DNA of 64,000 nt from Callorhinus ursinus (Eukaryota > Chordata > Mammalia > Carnivora > Otariidae): contig NW_020312935.1 of assembly GCF_003265705.1 (NCBI RefSeq), positions 3,428,716 to 3,492,715 on the forward strand, in the 5' to 3' direction. Below, piece by piece: positions 32,433 through 43,792 of this stretch. How positions within the stretch are numbered: the stretch's first letter is position 1; each line of letters begins with the position of its first letter. Under the pieces are notes generated by a model. The model searched no databases, was not told where the DNA came from, and saw nothing but the letters and a program-made list of their open reading frames with translations. The position numbers were made by a program, and so were the translations under genes.

Positions 32433-33374
32433 AATGAACAATTAGCTTAGCTGCAATATGCAGTCTGGATGTTTTAAGCATTTTCTAAATTATTATTACT
32501 CTTTCGGTAAGATTTTTGATTCCCTTAGTATTTTTCTGTGACCAAGATGATCCCAGGTGGAAGATCCAATGGGTTTTGGTTATAAAAGCAATTTTTTTAA
32601 AAAAAGTTTGCAACTTTAAAACAGACCTAAATCCAAGAGAAAAATGACAATTTTATATATATGACATATGTGAGGACATTTTGATCATATTTTAGGAGAG
32701 AACTCTTTCATATGACAAACCCAACACCTTCATTTAAAAGCCAAACTCTGCTTGAAAAATATCAAAGCTTTCATTTAAGTTGCCATGGGCAAACAGAGTT
32801 ATGTACAAATCAGAATCATTTGGAGAGATGGAGGGGGGTGGTGTATTCTGTATTTAACTTTCAAAACACAGTGAGTAGAATGAGCTCAACTCTACACAAA
32901 GAGTTCAGAGTTTCTGGGATAAACACATGGGAATCAGAGTTGGCGTAAAAGGTAGAAAAAGGAAACTGAAGATTACAAAATTCAGTCACACTTCAAAATT
33001 TTCTGCTACAATAATTCACTTTATATAGAATTAATGTGGCTGATTGAACGTTTGTGCTGTAATTTACTTATAATTAACATTTTATGGTGAACAGATTTCA
33101 CCATCTCCTTCATGCTGTGAACTCTAAGCCATAGGTCAAAAATAGAGATGAAACAGATAAGCACAAACTATTCTCACTGAAATATTAATGAGATTTTAAT
33201 TTACTGCTTTAAAAAATACATATTTCATCAACATCTATATATAAAAATCAGTATTTTATTTAAATTTTTTAATCACATTAAAAATATAATGAACTCTTCT
33301 AGCTGGCAGAAAGACACCGAAGAGTCTAATTCACATAGGAAATCCTAGGTATGTAAAACATTTTTCCAACCTCC
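32433..33374. other. AT-rich unique sequence
   Basis: No gene. 33005-33120 has a repeat-free look (TTTACTTATAATTAACATTT) that could be conserved non-coding sequence. Confidence 0.4.
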
Positions 33375-33622
33375 TCAGATGCCAGAAATATGGTCACATG
33401 AAGACAGAGCCATTGAATCCAACATAGCCAAGAATCTCTTCTTCTTTAACCAGCCCTGAGCCTGAAACACCGTAGAGCAGAGATGGCAGCATCCCCACTG
33501 AACCTTATCCGAATTCTTGATACACATTATCCATGGGAATCGTAAACTCATTGTCGTTTTCCACCTCTGCTTTTTGGGGTGGTTTGTAAGGCAACAATAG
33601 ATACCTGGAACATCCCAAGAGG
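33375..33622 (+). mobile_element. Possible old LTR fragment
   Basis: The end 'tttttggggtggtttgtaaggcaacaatagatacctggaac' parallels the MaLR-type LTR 3' end (also seen at 62500-62538: 'ggggggtgatttattattcagcaatagatgactgatac'). Upstream 'gacagagccattgaatccaacatagcc' is uninformative. The 92-codon minus-strand frame here is a shadow. Confidence 0.45.
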
Positions 33623-35502
33623 CTTTAATATTCAACCATGCCTTTGGCACCATCTCAGATCCCTATTTTACTCTAGAGAAAAAAAATCCAGACAACCCTA
33701 AACAACCAGAAACTGTTTTACAGATGATATAAAGATGGCGTGTTCTTTGAAGCAAACAGCAGACAATAAAACTAGTCAGATTTCTGAAGCTGATGACAAT
33801 CCCAAGGGAATAGCTCATGAGGATTTCACATGTGTTGAGACCATTAGACCTACCAAATTCAGCCATTTCTCCAGAAATTTTACTCAGGTTAGTTAGGAAA
33901 TACCAAGGGTCTTTCACCTCACTCACACAGGCAAATTTCTCAGAAAAGCCAAACCACACGTTCTCAAGGTCTTCATCTTCTATTCATTCCTCAATCTACT
34001 CAAACCCTTCATAATTCCTATTTCTTTTTCCAAGTTAGAAAGTCATGCCCCAGAAAGTGGTTGTGTGGCTAAGGAAGAGTGAGAAGTGACTACACACACA
34101 CAGGAAAAGATATATACAGTTTGCATAAGTAACATCCCACCCTTTCAGTCACAAATCTTCTATAATGTTATGCAAATATTCAAGATTTTTCCATCATTTA
34201 AAACAACAGTGTTGGGAAAGCGGGGATATTAGAACATAAAGCAGTAAAAAAAAAACTGCTAGAGCAAACTAATGTGGGCCTTGATTTATCTTTGCCAAGG
34301 TCAGACCAAATGAGAATTAGACCTTTGATGCCAAGAACATGCTACTTATTGTTTAAATGATTTAGAAATGGAAGCATATCGTTAACAAATTCTGACTTGA
34401 CTGCCTTTTAGAAATCATTATGGCTTTGTGTGGTGCCCATCACAGATGGGGTAGCTTGGAGAATTACAGCATGGCCGATTGATAGGAACCAAGATCCACT
34501 AAGGCCTGATTTTCACATCAGCCAACACTTGCTTTTACAACAAAGGTGAACACGTTTAGTCCATAAAAATAGGTCCTTTGATCTGAGAGGTCCAAACGCT
34601 TCCCAGAGACCTTATATTTGTATTTTTTGGGGAGAATTTCTTGGGGAGGATGGAAAAAATAATTCTTCTAATTCACTTACACAGCATAGGAACATGCAGA
34701 CCAAGGGGTGGACATATAGACCCAGAGGACTGCAAAAATGGAACATACATGATGGTTCCACATGGTCATCCTCTGACTCCATATTGGCTGTCGTTGTCCT
34801 ACCCATTCAAAGCACTTATTAGAATTTCACATGAAAAGGTGAATACTACAAGCATTGTAAATCAGCTACAAACAGCTTTTAAAACTGTGTCAGGAGAAAA
34901 TACACATGTAATTTTCTTCTTTTTCTTTAATATTGCCTTTTTTTTTTTCTTCCCCCTCAGAGGGTTTGTTTGTTAAGAAGCAGGTACCAATTTATTTTCA
35001 CAGAGGGACTATGTCTGATTTGGGGAGCAGTGAGGAGGCACAACTGGAGAGATCCTTTAACCTAGGTTGGTAGGAGCTTCCAACATTATCTCCACTTGTG
35101 GTACATGCCCTGGCACCTGGGCAATGGGTGCCCTTTCCCAAACAATGCAGTGTTTTTTTTTTTTTTTTTCTTTAGAATTCTTAGAATCTGAAGCAGAAAT
35201 ATCACTTACCTGGGGAAAATTGCTAGTCAGACGTCTCCAGTCTAGGAAACCGTACTTGCTGACTTTGAACAGTCCAGAAAAGATCAGGGTGCTAGAAGAG
35301 CCCTCCCATCAATGTGGGACGTGCAGGAGGGGGCAGAGTTCTTCTCAAGAGTCAGAAGCCTGCTGCCTCTTTTGCTAGGATATCCTGTAGCCTCCCATAT
35401 GTTCATTTCCCTGAGAATCTGACAGGGTCATGAGACAGGGACACTTTAGAATTGCTCATTTCCCTTTTCAAGTCCCTGGAAAGAGAAGAAAATAAAGCTT
35501 TC
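33623..35502. other. Unique sequence with T-runs
   Basis: No gene recognised. T-runs at 34938-34950 and 35152-35170. The three 98-111 codon frames are not family members I know. Confidence 0.45.
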
Positions 35503-35519
35503 TCAATTTGTTGAGTTTT

Positions 35520-35719
35520 TTTTTTTTTTTCAAGATTTTATTTATTTACTTGACAGAGAGAGACACAGCGAGAGAGGGAACACAAGCAGGGGGACTGGGA
35601 GAGGGAGAAGCAGGCTTCCCGCTGAGCAGGGAGCCCGATGCGGGGCTGGATCCCAGGACCCTAGGATCATGACCTGAGCGGAAGGCAGACGCTTAATGAC
35701 TGAGCCATCCAGGCACCCG
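35520..35719 (-). mobile_element. Can-SINE, minus strand, about 18-bp target duplication
   Basis: Tail-first on the plus strand: T11, CAAGATTTTATTTATTTACT, GACAGAGAGAGACACAGCGA, GAAGCAGGCTTCCCGCTGAG, CGGGGCTGGATCCCAGGACC and ACTGAGCCATCCAGGCACCC. Duplication TCAATTTGTTGAGTTTTT versus TCAATTTGTTGAGTTCTT (35503-35520 and 35720-35737). Long T run and near-consensus body suggest a young copy. Confidence 0.97.
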
Positions 35720-35778
35720 TCAATTTGTTGAGTTCTTAAAGTAGCTAGAGACTGGGATCAATTTCCAAATTAAAAAGA

Positions 35779-35834
35779 TTCCTTCCTTCCTTCCTTCCTT
35801 CCTTCCTTCCTTCCTTCCTTCCTTCCTTCCTTCC
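35779..35834 (+). repeat. (TTCC)14 microsatellite
   Basis: Fourteen uninterrupted TTCC units, about 40 bp beyond the Can-SINE duplication, ending in GCCCTTCCGC. The minus-strand RKEG repeat peptide is an artefact of it. Confidence 0.96.
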
Positions 35835-35837
35835 GCC

Positions 35838-36892
35838 CTTCCGCAACACAGGAAAGCCCATGCAGTTACAGAGGTCACCTTCCACACTACACAAAGCAAA
35901 AAGATAAACACAAACCAAAGCGTCACTGGGGCTATATCCTCTAGAAAATATCCACAACAATCGAATCCCTTGGGCGAATGTTACTTTCTTGACACAGAAC
36001 ACTTACTGCTAAAAACTGTGAAAACATAGGACAATATGTTCTGATACAAAAGACCACAGCCAACTGTCTATGGTTAAAAAAACAAAAACAAAAACAGGTG
36101 CCACTCAAAAATCACAAGCTTTCATCTCTTCTGTTTCGGTTCTAAAAGTAGCTGCCTTGACATCAAAATGAAAATTACAACCTTGAAATGAATGAAGAGC
36201 TACTCCAAGGCCTGGAGAATGGGATCCAGATGTGATCCTATGTTCTATCTGGATGGAAAGATGGAATCAAGCTGCATTTGATAATTTATTTATTTAACAA
36301 AAAACTACTAACCATCAACTACTGAAAACCATATGCACCCACTTTAGGTATTGATAATTCTCTGCCTACCTGTCTCTCAAATTTTGTAATCACCTTTCAG
36401 GCTAAAGTACTTGAATGGTCAGTCAGAGTGTTGCCCCATAAGTTCCCTTCAGTATGGTGTAATGTAAGGATCCTGGGCTCTAGGATCAGACACACTAGAG
36501 ATAACATTCAGAAGGGAGGAAGTCCACTGACTTCTTTGGGTTAGAAATGAAGGGGAACCACCACATATGGAGGGTGGCTTGTGTTTTTGAGTAGACTGGA
36601 AGACCCACTTCTCTCCCTTTTCTGTACCCTCCCCATCCCCCATAACCAATATGGTTGGAGGATTTTTATTGAGGAAACCGACAGTTTTCTTCCATGAGGT
36701 AGCATTTCCCCTGAAACGAGCCTGGTGGGTCAAGAGATAATGATGAGACACCTCCAGTGGGAGTATAAATCCTGGTCATCAAATATGGAGGCCATGATAT
36801 CTGGCCTTCCTTTCATAGAACGTTTCTCCCACCAGTAGCAGCACCTGGCTTTGATTGCACTGTGGAAGCTGGAAAGTTTCTTTCCATGTGGA
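35838..36892. other. Unique intergenic sequence
   Basis: No gene recognised. A (CAAAAA)n-like patch lies at 36077-36096. Nothing else notable. Confidence 0.45.
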
Positions 36893-37055
36893 TCTGCTCC
36901 TTATTAGCAGAATGACCTTGCAGGAGCTACATAACCTCTCTGAACCTCATTCAGTCACCTATAAAATGAGAGAGTAATACCTGCTTCCTGGTGATGCTTA
37001 AATGAGATAATGCACGGAAGGTTCTTTGCACACAGCCTAGCTCAGGACATGTTAG
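36893..37055 (-). repeat. MIR SINE, minus strand
   Basis: GAATGACCTTGCAGGAGCTA, CATAACCTCTCTGAACCTCA, ACCTATAAAATGAGAGAGTA and CTTAAATGAGATAATGCACG follow in reverse MIR order. Confidence 0.88.
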
Positions 37056-37599
37056 CCTGGTTGGAGTTGCATTCCATTTACAGCTTCCTTCTAAGACTGA
37101 CACTACCTGAAGAAGACACTTCCTTCTAAGACTGATAATACCCGAGCTTGAGCTCAGAGTTGTTGGAAAAGTCCTTCTGTCACGTTCTATGTGATGTCAC
37201 AGAAAGGTACCTGAACCATTTTGGCCCACATCATCACAACCCTCGTCCGCAGTAGTTACCTACTGTGGTAATAGCTGTTGGTTTTCCTTTTTCTGTCCCC
37301 TCTTTAATCAACTAAAAAATTTATCCTTAAAGAACTCTCTCTCCCTCCCTCTTTCAAACTTCCTTTTCTTTCTCATTATTCCCCCTCTTTCTTCTTCTCT
37401 CTTCCTTTTAAACATAATTTTCAGCCCCACCATGGTTACCGGCTGCCTAAGACACCCAAGTAAAATCCTTATACCTGAGATTTGAGCTTTTCTGACTCTC
37501 TTGTTTTTTGTTGTTGTTTTTTTTTTTGTCCTTATACTCATCATCTCCCTCTCCCTACTGTAGTTCACCTCACCGTGTTCCTTGCTCCAACCTTTATCC
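37056..37599. other. Unique sequence with a short direct repeat and a pyrimidine tract
   Basis: CTTCCTTCTAAGACTGA occurs at 37084 and again at 37119 (35-bp period). A C/T-rich tract covers 37329-37410. T-run at 37517-37529. No gene. Confidence 0.5.
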
Positions 37600-39357
37600 C
37601 CCAATCTTTTGCATATTTTCCTTCTTGATAAAAACCACTCACCCATTGAAAGACATCTAGGTTGTTTCCAGCTTTTTGTTATTACAAATAAAGTTGTTAT
37701 AAACATTCATGTACAGGTTCTTGCATGGTATATAGCTTTTTGTTTCTCTGGTGTAAATGTCTGGGAGTACAACTGCTGGGTTGTAGAGTTACATGTTCAG
37801 TTTTTAAGAAACTCCCAAACTCTTCGCTAGAGCAGTTGTATCATTTTGCCTTCCCACTAACAATGTAGGAGTGATTTGATTTCTCTGCATCCCTACCAGT
37901 ATTTGGTATTGTCACTATTTTTTTTTTAATTTTATCCCATCTAATAGGTGTGTAATGATAGCTCATTGTGGTTTTAATTTGTATTTTTCAAATAGCTAAT
38001 GATGTTGAACATCTTTCCATGTGCTTATTTGCTACTTGTATATCATCTTTGGTGAAATGACTCTTCATGTCATTTGCCACATTTTAATTGCATCATTTGC
38101 TTTTTCTTACCGTTGAGTTTTAAAAGTTTTCATATAGTCTAGAAACTAGTCCTTTGTTGGATACGAGGTTTGCAAATTTTTCTTCCACTCTGTAGCTTAT
38201 AATCTCATCCTAAAAAGATCTCTCACATAGCAAGAGTTTTTAATTTTGTTGAATCAATTTATCAAGTTTTCCTTACATAGATTGCACTTTTGCTGTCAAC
38301 ACTAAGAAATCTTTCCTGGCCCTAGAATCTAAAGACTTTTTCCTATTTTTTCTAAAAGTTTTTATAATTTTATGATTTAGATTTAACTCTGCAATCCACT
38401 TTGAATTAATTTTTATTTTGTAAACGTAGGTTGAAGTTTATTTTTGTTTGCCCATTGATGTCCAATTGCACCAGCAACATTTGCTGCAAGGCCACCTTTC
38501 CTCCATTGAATTGCTTTTATATCTTTGTCAAAAATCATTTCAGCATATTTGTGTGGGTCTATTTCTGGGTTCTCTATTCTCTACTGTGTGTGACGACACT
38601 GCACAGCATGGATTTCTGTAGGCAGATAAGAAGTCTTCATATTGGGTAGATTGATTTCCTGCCACACATTTATTCTTTTTTCAAAACAGTTTTAGCTATT
38701 CTAGTTTCTTTGAATTTCCATATAAATGTTTGAATAAATTTGCGCATATTCACAAAAATACCTTGCTGGAATTTTTATAGGAATTACACTGAGGTATATA
38801 CCAATTCAAGGAAAAATTGACATCTTTACCATGTTGAATATTCCAAACCATGAACATAGTACTTCTCTCCATTCATTTAGGTCTTCTTTGATTTCTCTTA
38901 TCAGCATTTGTAGTTTTCAACATACAAGATATACATGTTTTGTTAGATTTACACCTAAGCCTTCATTTTTTAAGCTATTATAAATAGTATTATACTTTTA
39001 ATTTTTATTTTCATGTGTTCATTGCTAGTCTATAGAAATATAGTTGGTTCTTGCATGTGTATCTTCTGTTCTGTGACTTTACTAAACTTGTTATTCATTC
39101 TAGAAGGTTTTATTATTAATTTTTGTAGAGCCCTAAGGATTTTCAATGTTGACAATCATGTGTTATGCAAGTGAAGATCATTTTATTTCTTCCTTTTCAA
39201 TTTGTGTGCCTTTGATTTCCTCCGTTGGCCTTATTGCACTGAGTAGAACTTGCAGCACTGTGTGGTGAGCCTAAGAATGGTGAGCCTAGTCATCCTTGCC
39301 TTATTCCTGATCTTTGCGGGAAAGCATTCAGTCTTTTCGTTAATTATAATGCTTGCA

Positions 39358-39484
39358 GGACGCCTGAGCGGCTCAGTTGGTTAAGCGTCTGACTCTTGAT
39401 CTCAGCTCTGGTCTCAATTTCAGGGTCATGATTTCAAGCCCCGCATTGGGCTCCACGCTGGGTGTGGAGCCTACTTAAAAAAAA
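39358..39484 (+). mobile_element. Can-SINE (older type) inside L1
   Basis: Starts GGACGCCTGAGCGGCTCAG, then TTGGTTAAGCGTCTGACTCT, CATGATTTCAAGCCCCGC and GGAGCCTACTTAAAAAAA. The flanking duplication is TATAATGCTTGCA (39345-39357) and TATAATGTTGCTGTA (39486-39500), diverged. The body is shorter than other copies. Confidence 0.92.
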
Positions 39485-39828
39485 GTATAATGTTGCTGTA
39501 GGGTTTTTGTAGATGCTCTTTATAAAGTTGAGCAAGTCCCTCTCTATTTCTATTTTTCTGAGAATTTTTATCATGAATCAGTATTGCATTATGTCAAATG
39601 TTTTCTCTGTATCAATTGATACAATCATGCACTCTTTCTTTAGCCTGTTAATATGGTGGATTATATTGTTTGATTTTTGAATATGTAAACAGCTTTGCAG
39701 TGCTGGAATAAACCTTGTTTGGTTATGGTATAAAATTCTCTTTGTATGTTGCTGAAATGTATTTGCTAACATTTTGTTAAAGATTTTTGCATCTATGTTC
39801 ATGAGGTATATTGGTCCATAGTTTTCCC

Positions 39829-39849
39829 TTTTTTTTTTTTTTTTTTTTT
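39829..39849 (+). repeat. Poly(T) run inside L1 remnant
   Basis: About 20 T between GTTTTCCC and GTACTGTC, inside what should be ORF2. It is an expansion or a very short retroposed tail. Confidence 0.75.
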
Positions 39850-40177
39850 GTACTGTCTTAGTCTGGTGTTGGTATCAGGATACTATTAACTTCATAAGAT
39901 GAATTGGGAGGTATTTTTTTTCTTCTTTCTGGATGAAATCATGTAGAATTGATGTTAATTCCTTAAGCACTTGGTAAAATTCTGCAGTGGAAACACCAGG
40001 TCTAATTTTTCTCTGTTCCTCTAACTCTCCTTCCAGATCTTACTTCCTCAGCTTCTTCCACAAGTGTACAACATTTAATGCCTATAATAAATTCTTTATT
40101 TCCTAATACTCTTATCTACTTCCTTGATTGAATCCTGCTATCTTAAGTGATCTGATATTAAACTGAAATAATGATAA

Positions 40178-40392
40178 TAACAGTTAATAGTTCCTGAGCA
40201 TTTAAAAATATGTCAAGCACCTGCTATGCACTTTACATGTGTTGTTTCACATACACAACCCCATAGGGAAGGTTATATTGTCATTCCAATTTTACAGAAA
40301 AGGAAACTGAAATACAGAGAAGTCAACTGTAAACAAACCCACAGTAAGGATCTGAAGCAGGACAGAAATCAAACTCTTCACCATATGACTCA
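40178..40392 (+). repeat. MIR SINE
   Basis: GCACCTGCTATGCACTTTAC, 'catacacaaccccatagggaaggtt', TTTTACAGAAAAGGAAACTG and a diverged 3' end. Near full length. Confidence 0.9.
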
Positions 40393-41059
40393 AGTGAAGT
40401 TCCTTTTCTTGGCACAGAATGTCTCTTTCAGAAGACCGGGGCATGTGGTGCTGATAGGAAGCATATATTTGAGTCTTAGTCACATCCCTGGCTTCTGGAA
40501 TAACCTGTGCTTTTCATCTTGTTTACCTTCTCCTCATACCCACTGCTTTTTCTATTTTCCTTCTTTTCTCTGCCCATGGAGAATTTTCCCTCTGGACTTT
40601 CCCCATCTAAATGTCCCCCCACCTCCCTATCACCTTCTGTAGAGTTGGAAAGGAAGCAATACCAAGAGATGTATTTCCTTTCAGATTCACCAGGCCCCAC
40701 ATAAGTAAAGCACAGGCAGAAGAAGAGGGGTAGGCACTGGTTGGTGAGGCGGCAGGATGGACGCAGCAGAACGTTGAACAGAATGCGCACCCGTTAGAGC
40801 GAGAACAAGTGGGGATCTATCGGGACAAGTAGACATAAGCCTGCACAGTTACTCTGAGAAATCACCTCTCTTGTTCTGGCTTTTTCTTTGCCCACTTTGG
40901 GGTCAGTCCAGTTTTTAATTAAAATGTCTACCCTGCCTTAAGAAACCGTATTAATTCACTAAAATAAACAATACTTTGGATGCAGAAATGAACATGTAGG
41001 CAGATGCAGGCCGGATCCATTCTATTCTGGTGTATGTGTGTATTTTTTTTTCTTTTTCC
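40393..41059. other. Unique intergenic sequence
   Basis: C/T-rich 40500-40640. Candidate conserved look from 40930 (CCGTATTAATTCACTAAAAT). No gene. Confidence 0.45.
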
Positions 41060-41330
41060 CTGAGTGCCTTTGCTTGGTAAAAGCCATCAAATATCACTGA
41101 GAATTATTACTAATTTTTTGAACAGCCCTGAAGAATTAAAGAGAGAGGGGAAGAGAGAAGGAATAAGAGGAAGAGAGAGAGAAAGAGAGAGGTTAAGCTC
41201 AAAGGCAGAGAGAGCGAAATGGACCAGATTATACAAAATTAAAAAGCAAATACGAGCAGACAATTTGTGCCGAGTGATTGCAAGCAATTACAGTCCGGCT
41301 TTTCTGGAGGGAAGATGGGGGGAGGGGGTT
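41060..41330. promoter_or_regulatory. Candidate conserved non-coding element with purine tract
   Basis: Contains a purine-only tract at 41139-41192 and then AAGCAAATACGAGCAGACAA and GTGATTGCAAGCAATTACAG, a C/EBP/homeodomain-like composite. Repeat-free apart from the purine run. Confidence 0.35.
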
Positions 41331-41589
41331 ATTTCAGCTTAAAAGGGGACTTTATTCATTCCTGATCAGCTTCTCCTACCATTCTCTCTTTTATTCTTGG
41401 ATATCAATTTAAGAAAAAAAAAATCAGCTTTCAGATGTTCCATATCCACCCCTGCGAATCCACCCCTGGGCAGACAGTGAGAATTTAAGCTTCCAATCGG
41501 TTCTTTCTATAGCCCTGAAAACCAATTTGTTCATAAAGAATAAAATAAGGAGGGGGTGGGGGGGCGAAACACAACAAGAGCATGTGTTT

Positions 41590-41720
41590 CTTTTAGAGGA
41601 GAGCTTCAATTTTACTATAATTGTCTAAAGACGGAGCTGCTTTGATCTGAAGAATTATTATTGTGCCTCAAATGCCGGCTGCTAATGTCACAGCTGTGCT
41701 GGGGCTTGGTCACACCAAGG
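41590..41720. promoter_or_regulatory. Candidate conserved non-coding element
   Basis: TCAATTTTACTATAATTGTC, GAAGAATTATTATTGTGCCT (SOX-like ATTGTG) and GCTAATGTCACAGCTGTG in repeat-free sequence. Status inferred only. Confidence 0.33.
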
Positions 41721-42554
41721 GGCTTGGGGACTAACTTAGTCCCTGACCTGCCTCTGGGTCCTGCTCTCCTTGTCTTTCCTTTGTCCACATGGGAAAGTTC
41801 GCTGTCCCGGTGTGTCCCTTGACTATCGAAGGCCACAGTGCTGTTGGTTTTATTCAGGTTCTTGGGGAGGTGGGAACATACCGGTGGTGAAGATACAGGG
41901 CGCTGCTGAGGCTGAGCCAGAGCAGGGGCTCTTGCCTTCCCAGGGGCAGGCAGGGCTGGCTGGGACATGCGAGAGGGCTGGGGTGGCCACTAGATCGGGG
42001 GACCCAGCTGCGCATGCCTGGTCTCCCAGTACAGGCGAGAATGGTGCGGAGAGAGTTCCAGCGCTTACAAGAAACACGGACAACTACTGACTGCAGTTCT
42101 CTGATTTCAGTTCTCCGGGTTAATAGTTATTTTCTCTCTTTTCGGAAGGCTTATGCTACACTGAAGCAAAGGGCAGCTCGGGAAGAAGAATTAAGTAATT
42201 TTCTTTCAGAAGAAGGAAGCTAACAACTATATTTAGGGTCTGAGAGCCGAGGCTCTTAAGGGCTCAGGTTTTCCTTGCCACAGGTGGGGGGGGGGGACAG
42301 AACGAGAGGGCCTCTTCTCCCTCCTGGCTCCCCTTGGTGGCTAGGCAGGTCCATCTCAGGGCTGCTGGATCAGGGCTGCCGGCATGGCCCTGCCTACCCC
42401 TCGCCTCACTTCCGCCCATCTGGGAAGCCATTTTGTCCGTCTCCTCCAGGTTCCCCTGTCTCCTCGGAGGCTTCAGCGGGGACTGCACCAGAGCAGGGTC
42501 CTGCTCATCTGTTTCTCTCTAGCTTCCCATTGCCAACAGCACTGTCCAGACTTT
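41721..42554. other. GC-rich unique sequence
   Basis: Two opposing frames (117 aa minus at 41615-41968, 106 aa plus at 41770-42090) are Pro/Ser/Gly-rich and resemble no family. G-run at 42287-42296. Confidence 0.4.
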
Positions 42555-42780
42555 ATAACGTGGCATTCAAGGTTCCACAGATAAGCTGCCTGCAGACCTT
42601 CCTCCAGCCATTACCCTTAGCCCTGCAACCAGGGGTGATGAGCTTCCCAACTCTTCTAGAGAGCTCCAGCAAATTCCCACCTCTGGGCCTTTGCTTTGAC
42701 TTGCCTCCTACCTGGAATACAACCTGTCCCTTCTCTGAGTCCTCCTCCCCTTTCTTGGCCCCATTTCTAGCCTGATGTGT
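42555..42780 (+). repeat. L2 LINE 3' fragment
   Basis: 'ctctgggcctttgctttgacttgcctcctacctggaatacaacctgtccctt' is the standard L2 phrase ahead of its 3' end. The long plus frame at 42275-42775 is inside it and is not a gene. Confidence 0.7.
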
Positions 42781-43182
42781 AGATGAGATGGATAAGAAAA
42801 TTATTCCAAATGGACTGTGAAACCTAGTTTAGGGAGAGGAGCTAAGGACATGGCCTGCAGTAAGTGTGGGGGCTGTGACAACAAGGAGAAGATGGACTGG
42901 GAAGAAGAGACCATCCCCTAGCCTGTATGCCAGTGTTTCTCAAACTGGAAGAATGCACACAGCCCTTGGAAAGAAAATGTAGTAAAACACAAGAATATTC
43001 ATGAACCTTTGGGGTCCAAAGATTCTAGCTTGAAAAACTTTGCCTTGAGAAACAAACAAAAACCCTGCAAGATGAAAATATAAACATAAGTGTAGCCCTA
43101 CAAGACAGCAGACCCAAACTCCCCATAAAAATCATCCTTTCCAACCTGAGCTTCCCTGATACAAACATACTAGAAGACTTTC
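42781..43182. other. Unique sequence, possible small hAT end
   Basis: Only CCAGTGTTTCTCAAACTGG at 42930 resembles a hAT inverted terminus (itself an imperfect palindrome). No matching partner end found. Confidence 0.3.
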
Positions 43183-43345
43183 ATTAGCTGTGCAAACATG
43201 GGCCAGTTACTTAACTTCTCTGTGCCTCTTCATCTATAAAAAAAGACAAATAAAAGTACCTACCCTAAAGTGTTATAGCAAGGATAAAATGAGGTAATAT
43301 GCATGCATGCAAAGTGCTTGGCACATTGTGAGTTCTCAACCAGCG
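43183..43345 (-). repeat. MIR SINE, minus strand
   Basis: GGGCCAGTTACTTAACTTCT, CTTCATCTATAAAAAAAGAC, ATAAAATGAGGTAATATGCA and CAAAGTGCTTGGCACATTGT follow in reverse MIR order. Confidence 0.9.
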
Positions 43346-43522
43346 GCAACTTTAAATCAAACTAATCCCTGTAGGTACCTATCTTGTTGCCAGAAAACTC
43401 TGAGAGCAAATCCTGAATTCTTCATTCCCTCTTCAGCTCCAGGAGGTCTGATATTCTGGGGTTTCCAGAGAGTGAGAGAGAGGGCACTTAGGAGACTGAG
43501 GCTCCAGTGAAGACTGAGTTGT

Positions 43523-43779
43523 GGAGTGCCTGGGTGGCACAGTCGGTGAAGCGTCCAACTCTCAGTTTTGCCTCAGGTCATGATCTGGGGGTTGTGAGGT
43601 CAGGCTCCACGTTCCGCGGGGAGTCTGCTGGAGATTCTCTCTCTTCTCACCCTCTGCCCCTCCCACTGTTCACACTCTCGCAAATCAATCAATCAATCAA
43701 TCAATCAATCTCTTCTCACCCTCCGCCCCTCCCACTGTTCACACTCTCTCAAATCAATCAATCAATCAATCTTAAAAAA
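43523..43779 (+). mobile_element. Can-SINE with duplicated 3' segment, plus strand
   Basis: Starts GGAGTGCCTGGGTGGCACAG; the B-box region is degenerate. Its CT-rich stretch and (AATC)n tail occur twice: TCTCTTCTCACC at 43640 and 43709, a 69-bp period, each followed by 'ctcccactgttcacactct' and (AATC)n. Insertion duplication AAGACTGAGTTGT (43510-43522) versus AAGACTGGGTTGC (43780-43792). Confidence 0.93.
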
Positions 43780-43792
43780 AAGACTGGGTTGC

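Larger units (their letters stand above)
37600..40016 (-). mobile_element. Old 5'-truncated L1, minus strand, with ORF2 remnant
   Basis: From its 3' side at about 37600 to the break near 40016. Phrases such as ACATCTAGGTTGTTTCCAGC, 'ctcccaaactcttcgctagagcagttgta', 'ctaataggtgtgtaatgatagctc' and ATTTAGGTCTTCTTTGATTT are the reverse complement of L1 ORF2 C-terminus and 3' UTR. The minus frame at 39578-39802 reads part of the reverse transcriptase domain (NIDAKI, HHINR, IDTEKTFD). Frames are broken elsewhere, and a Can-SINE at 39358-39484 splits it. It cannot retrotranspose. Confidence 0.9.

Noticed and set aside
35720..36002. RKEG-repeat peptides
   Set aside because: Translation of the (TTCC)14 microsatellite.
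39578..39802. Reverse-transcriptase frame as an active gene
   Set aside because: Short, broken on both sides, and interrupted by a SINE upstream in the element; a dead L1 remnant.
42275..42775. 166-codon plus frame
   Set aside because: Its second half is the L2 3' region, with Pro/Ser/Leu-rich translation typical of chance GC-rich frames.
43523..43779. CRISPR-like or tandem array reading of the repeated AATC blocks
   Set aside because: The repeats are the duplicated tail of a Can-SINE inside mammalian DNA. No spacers or array.
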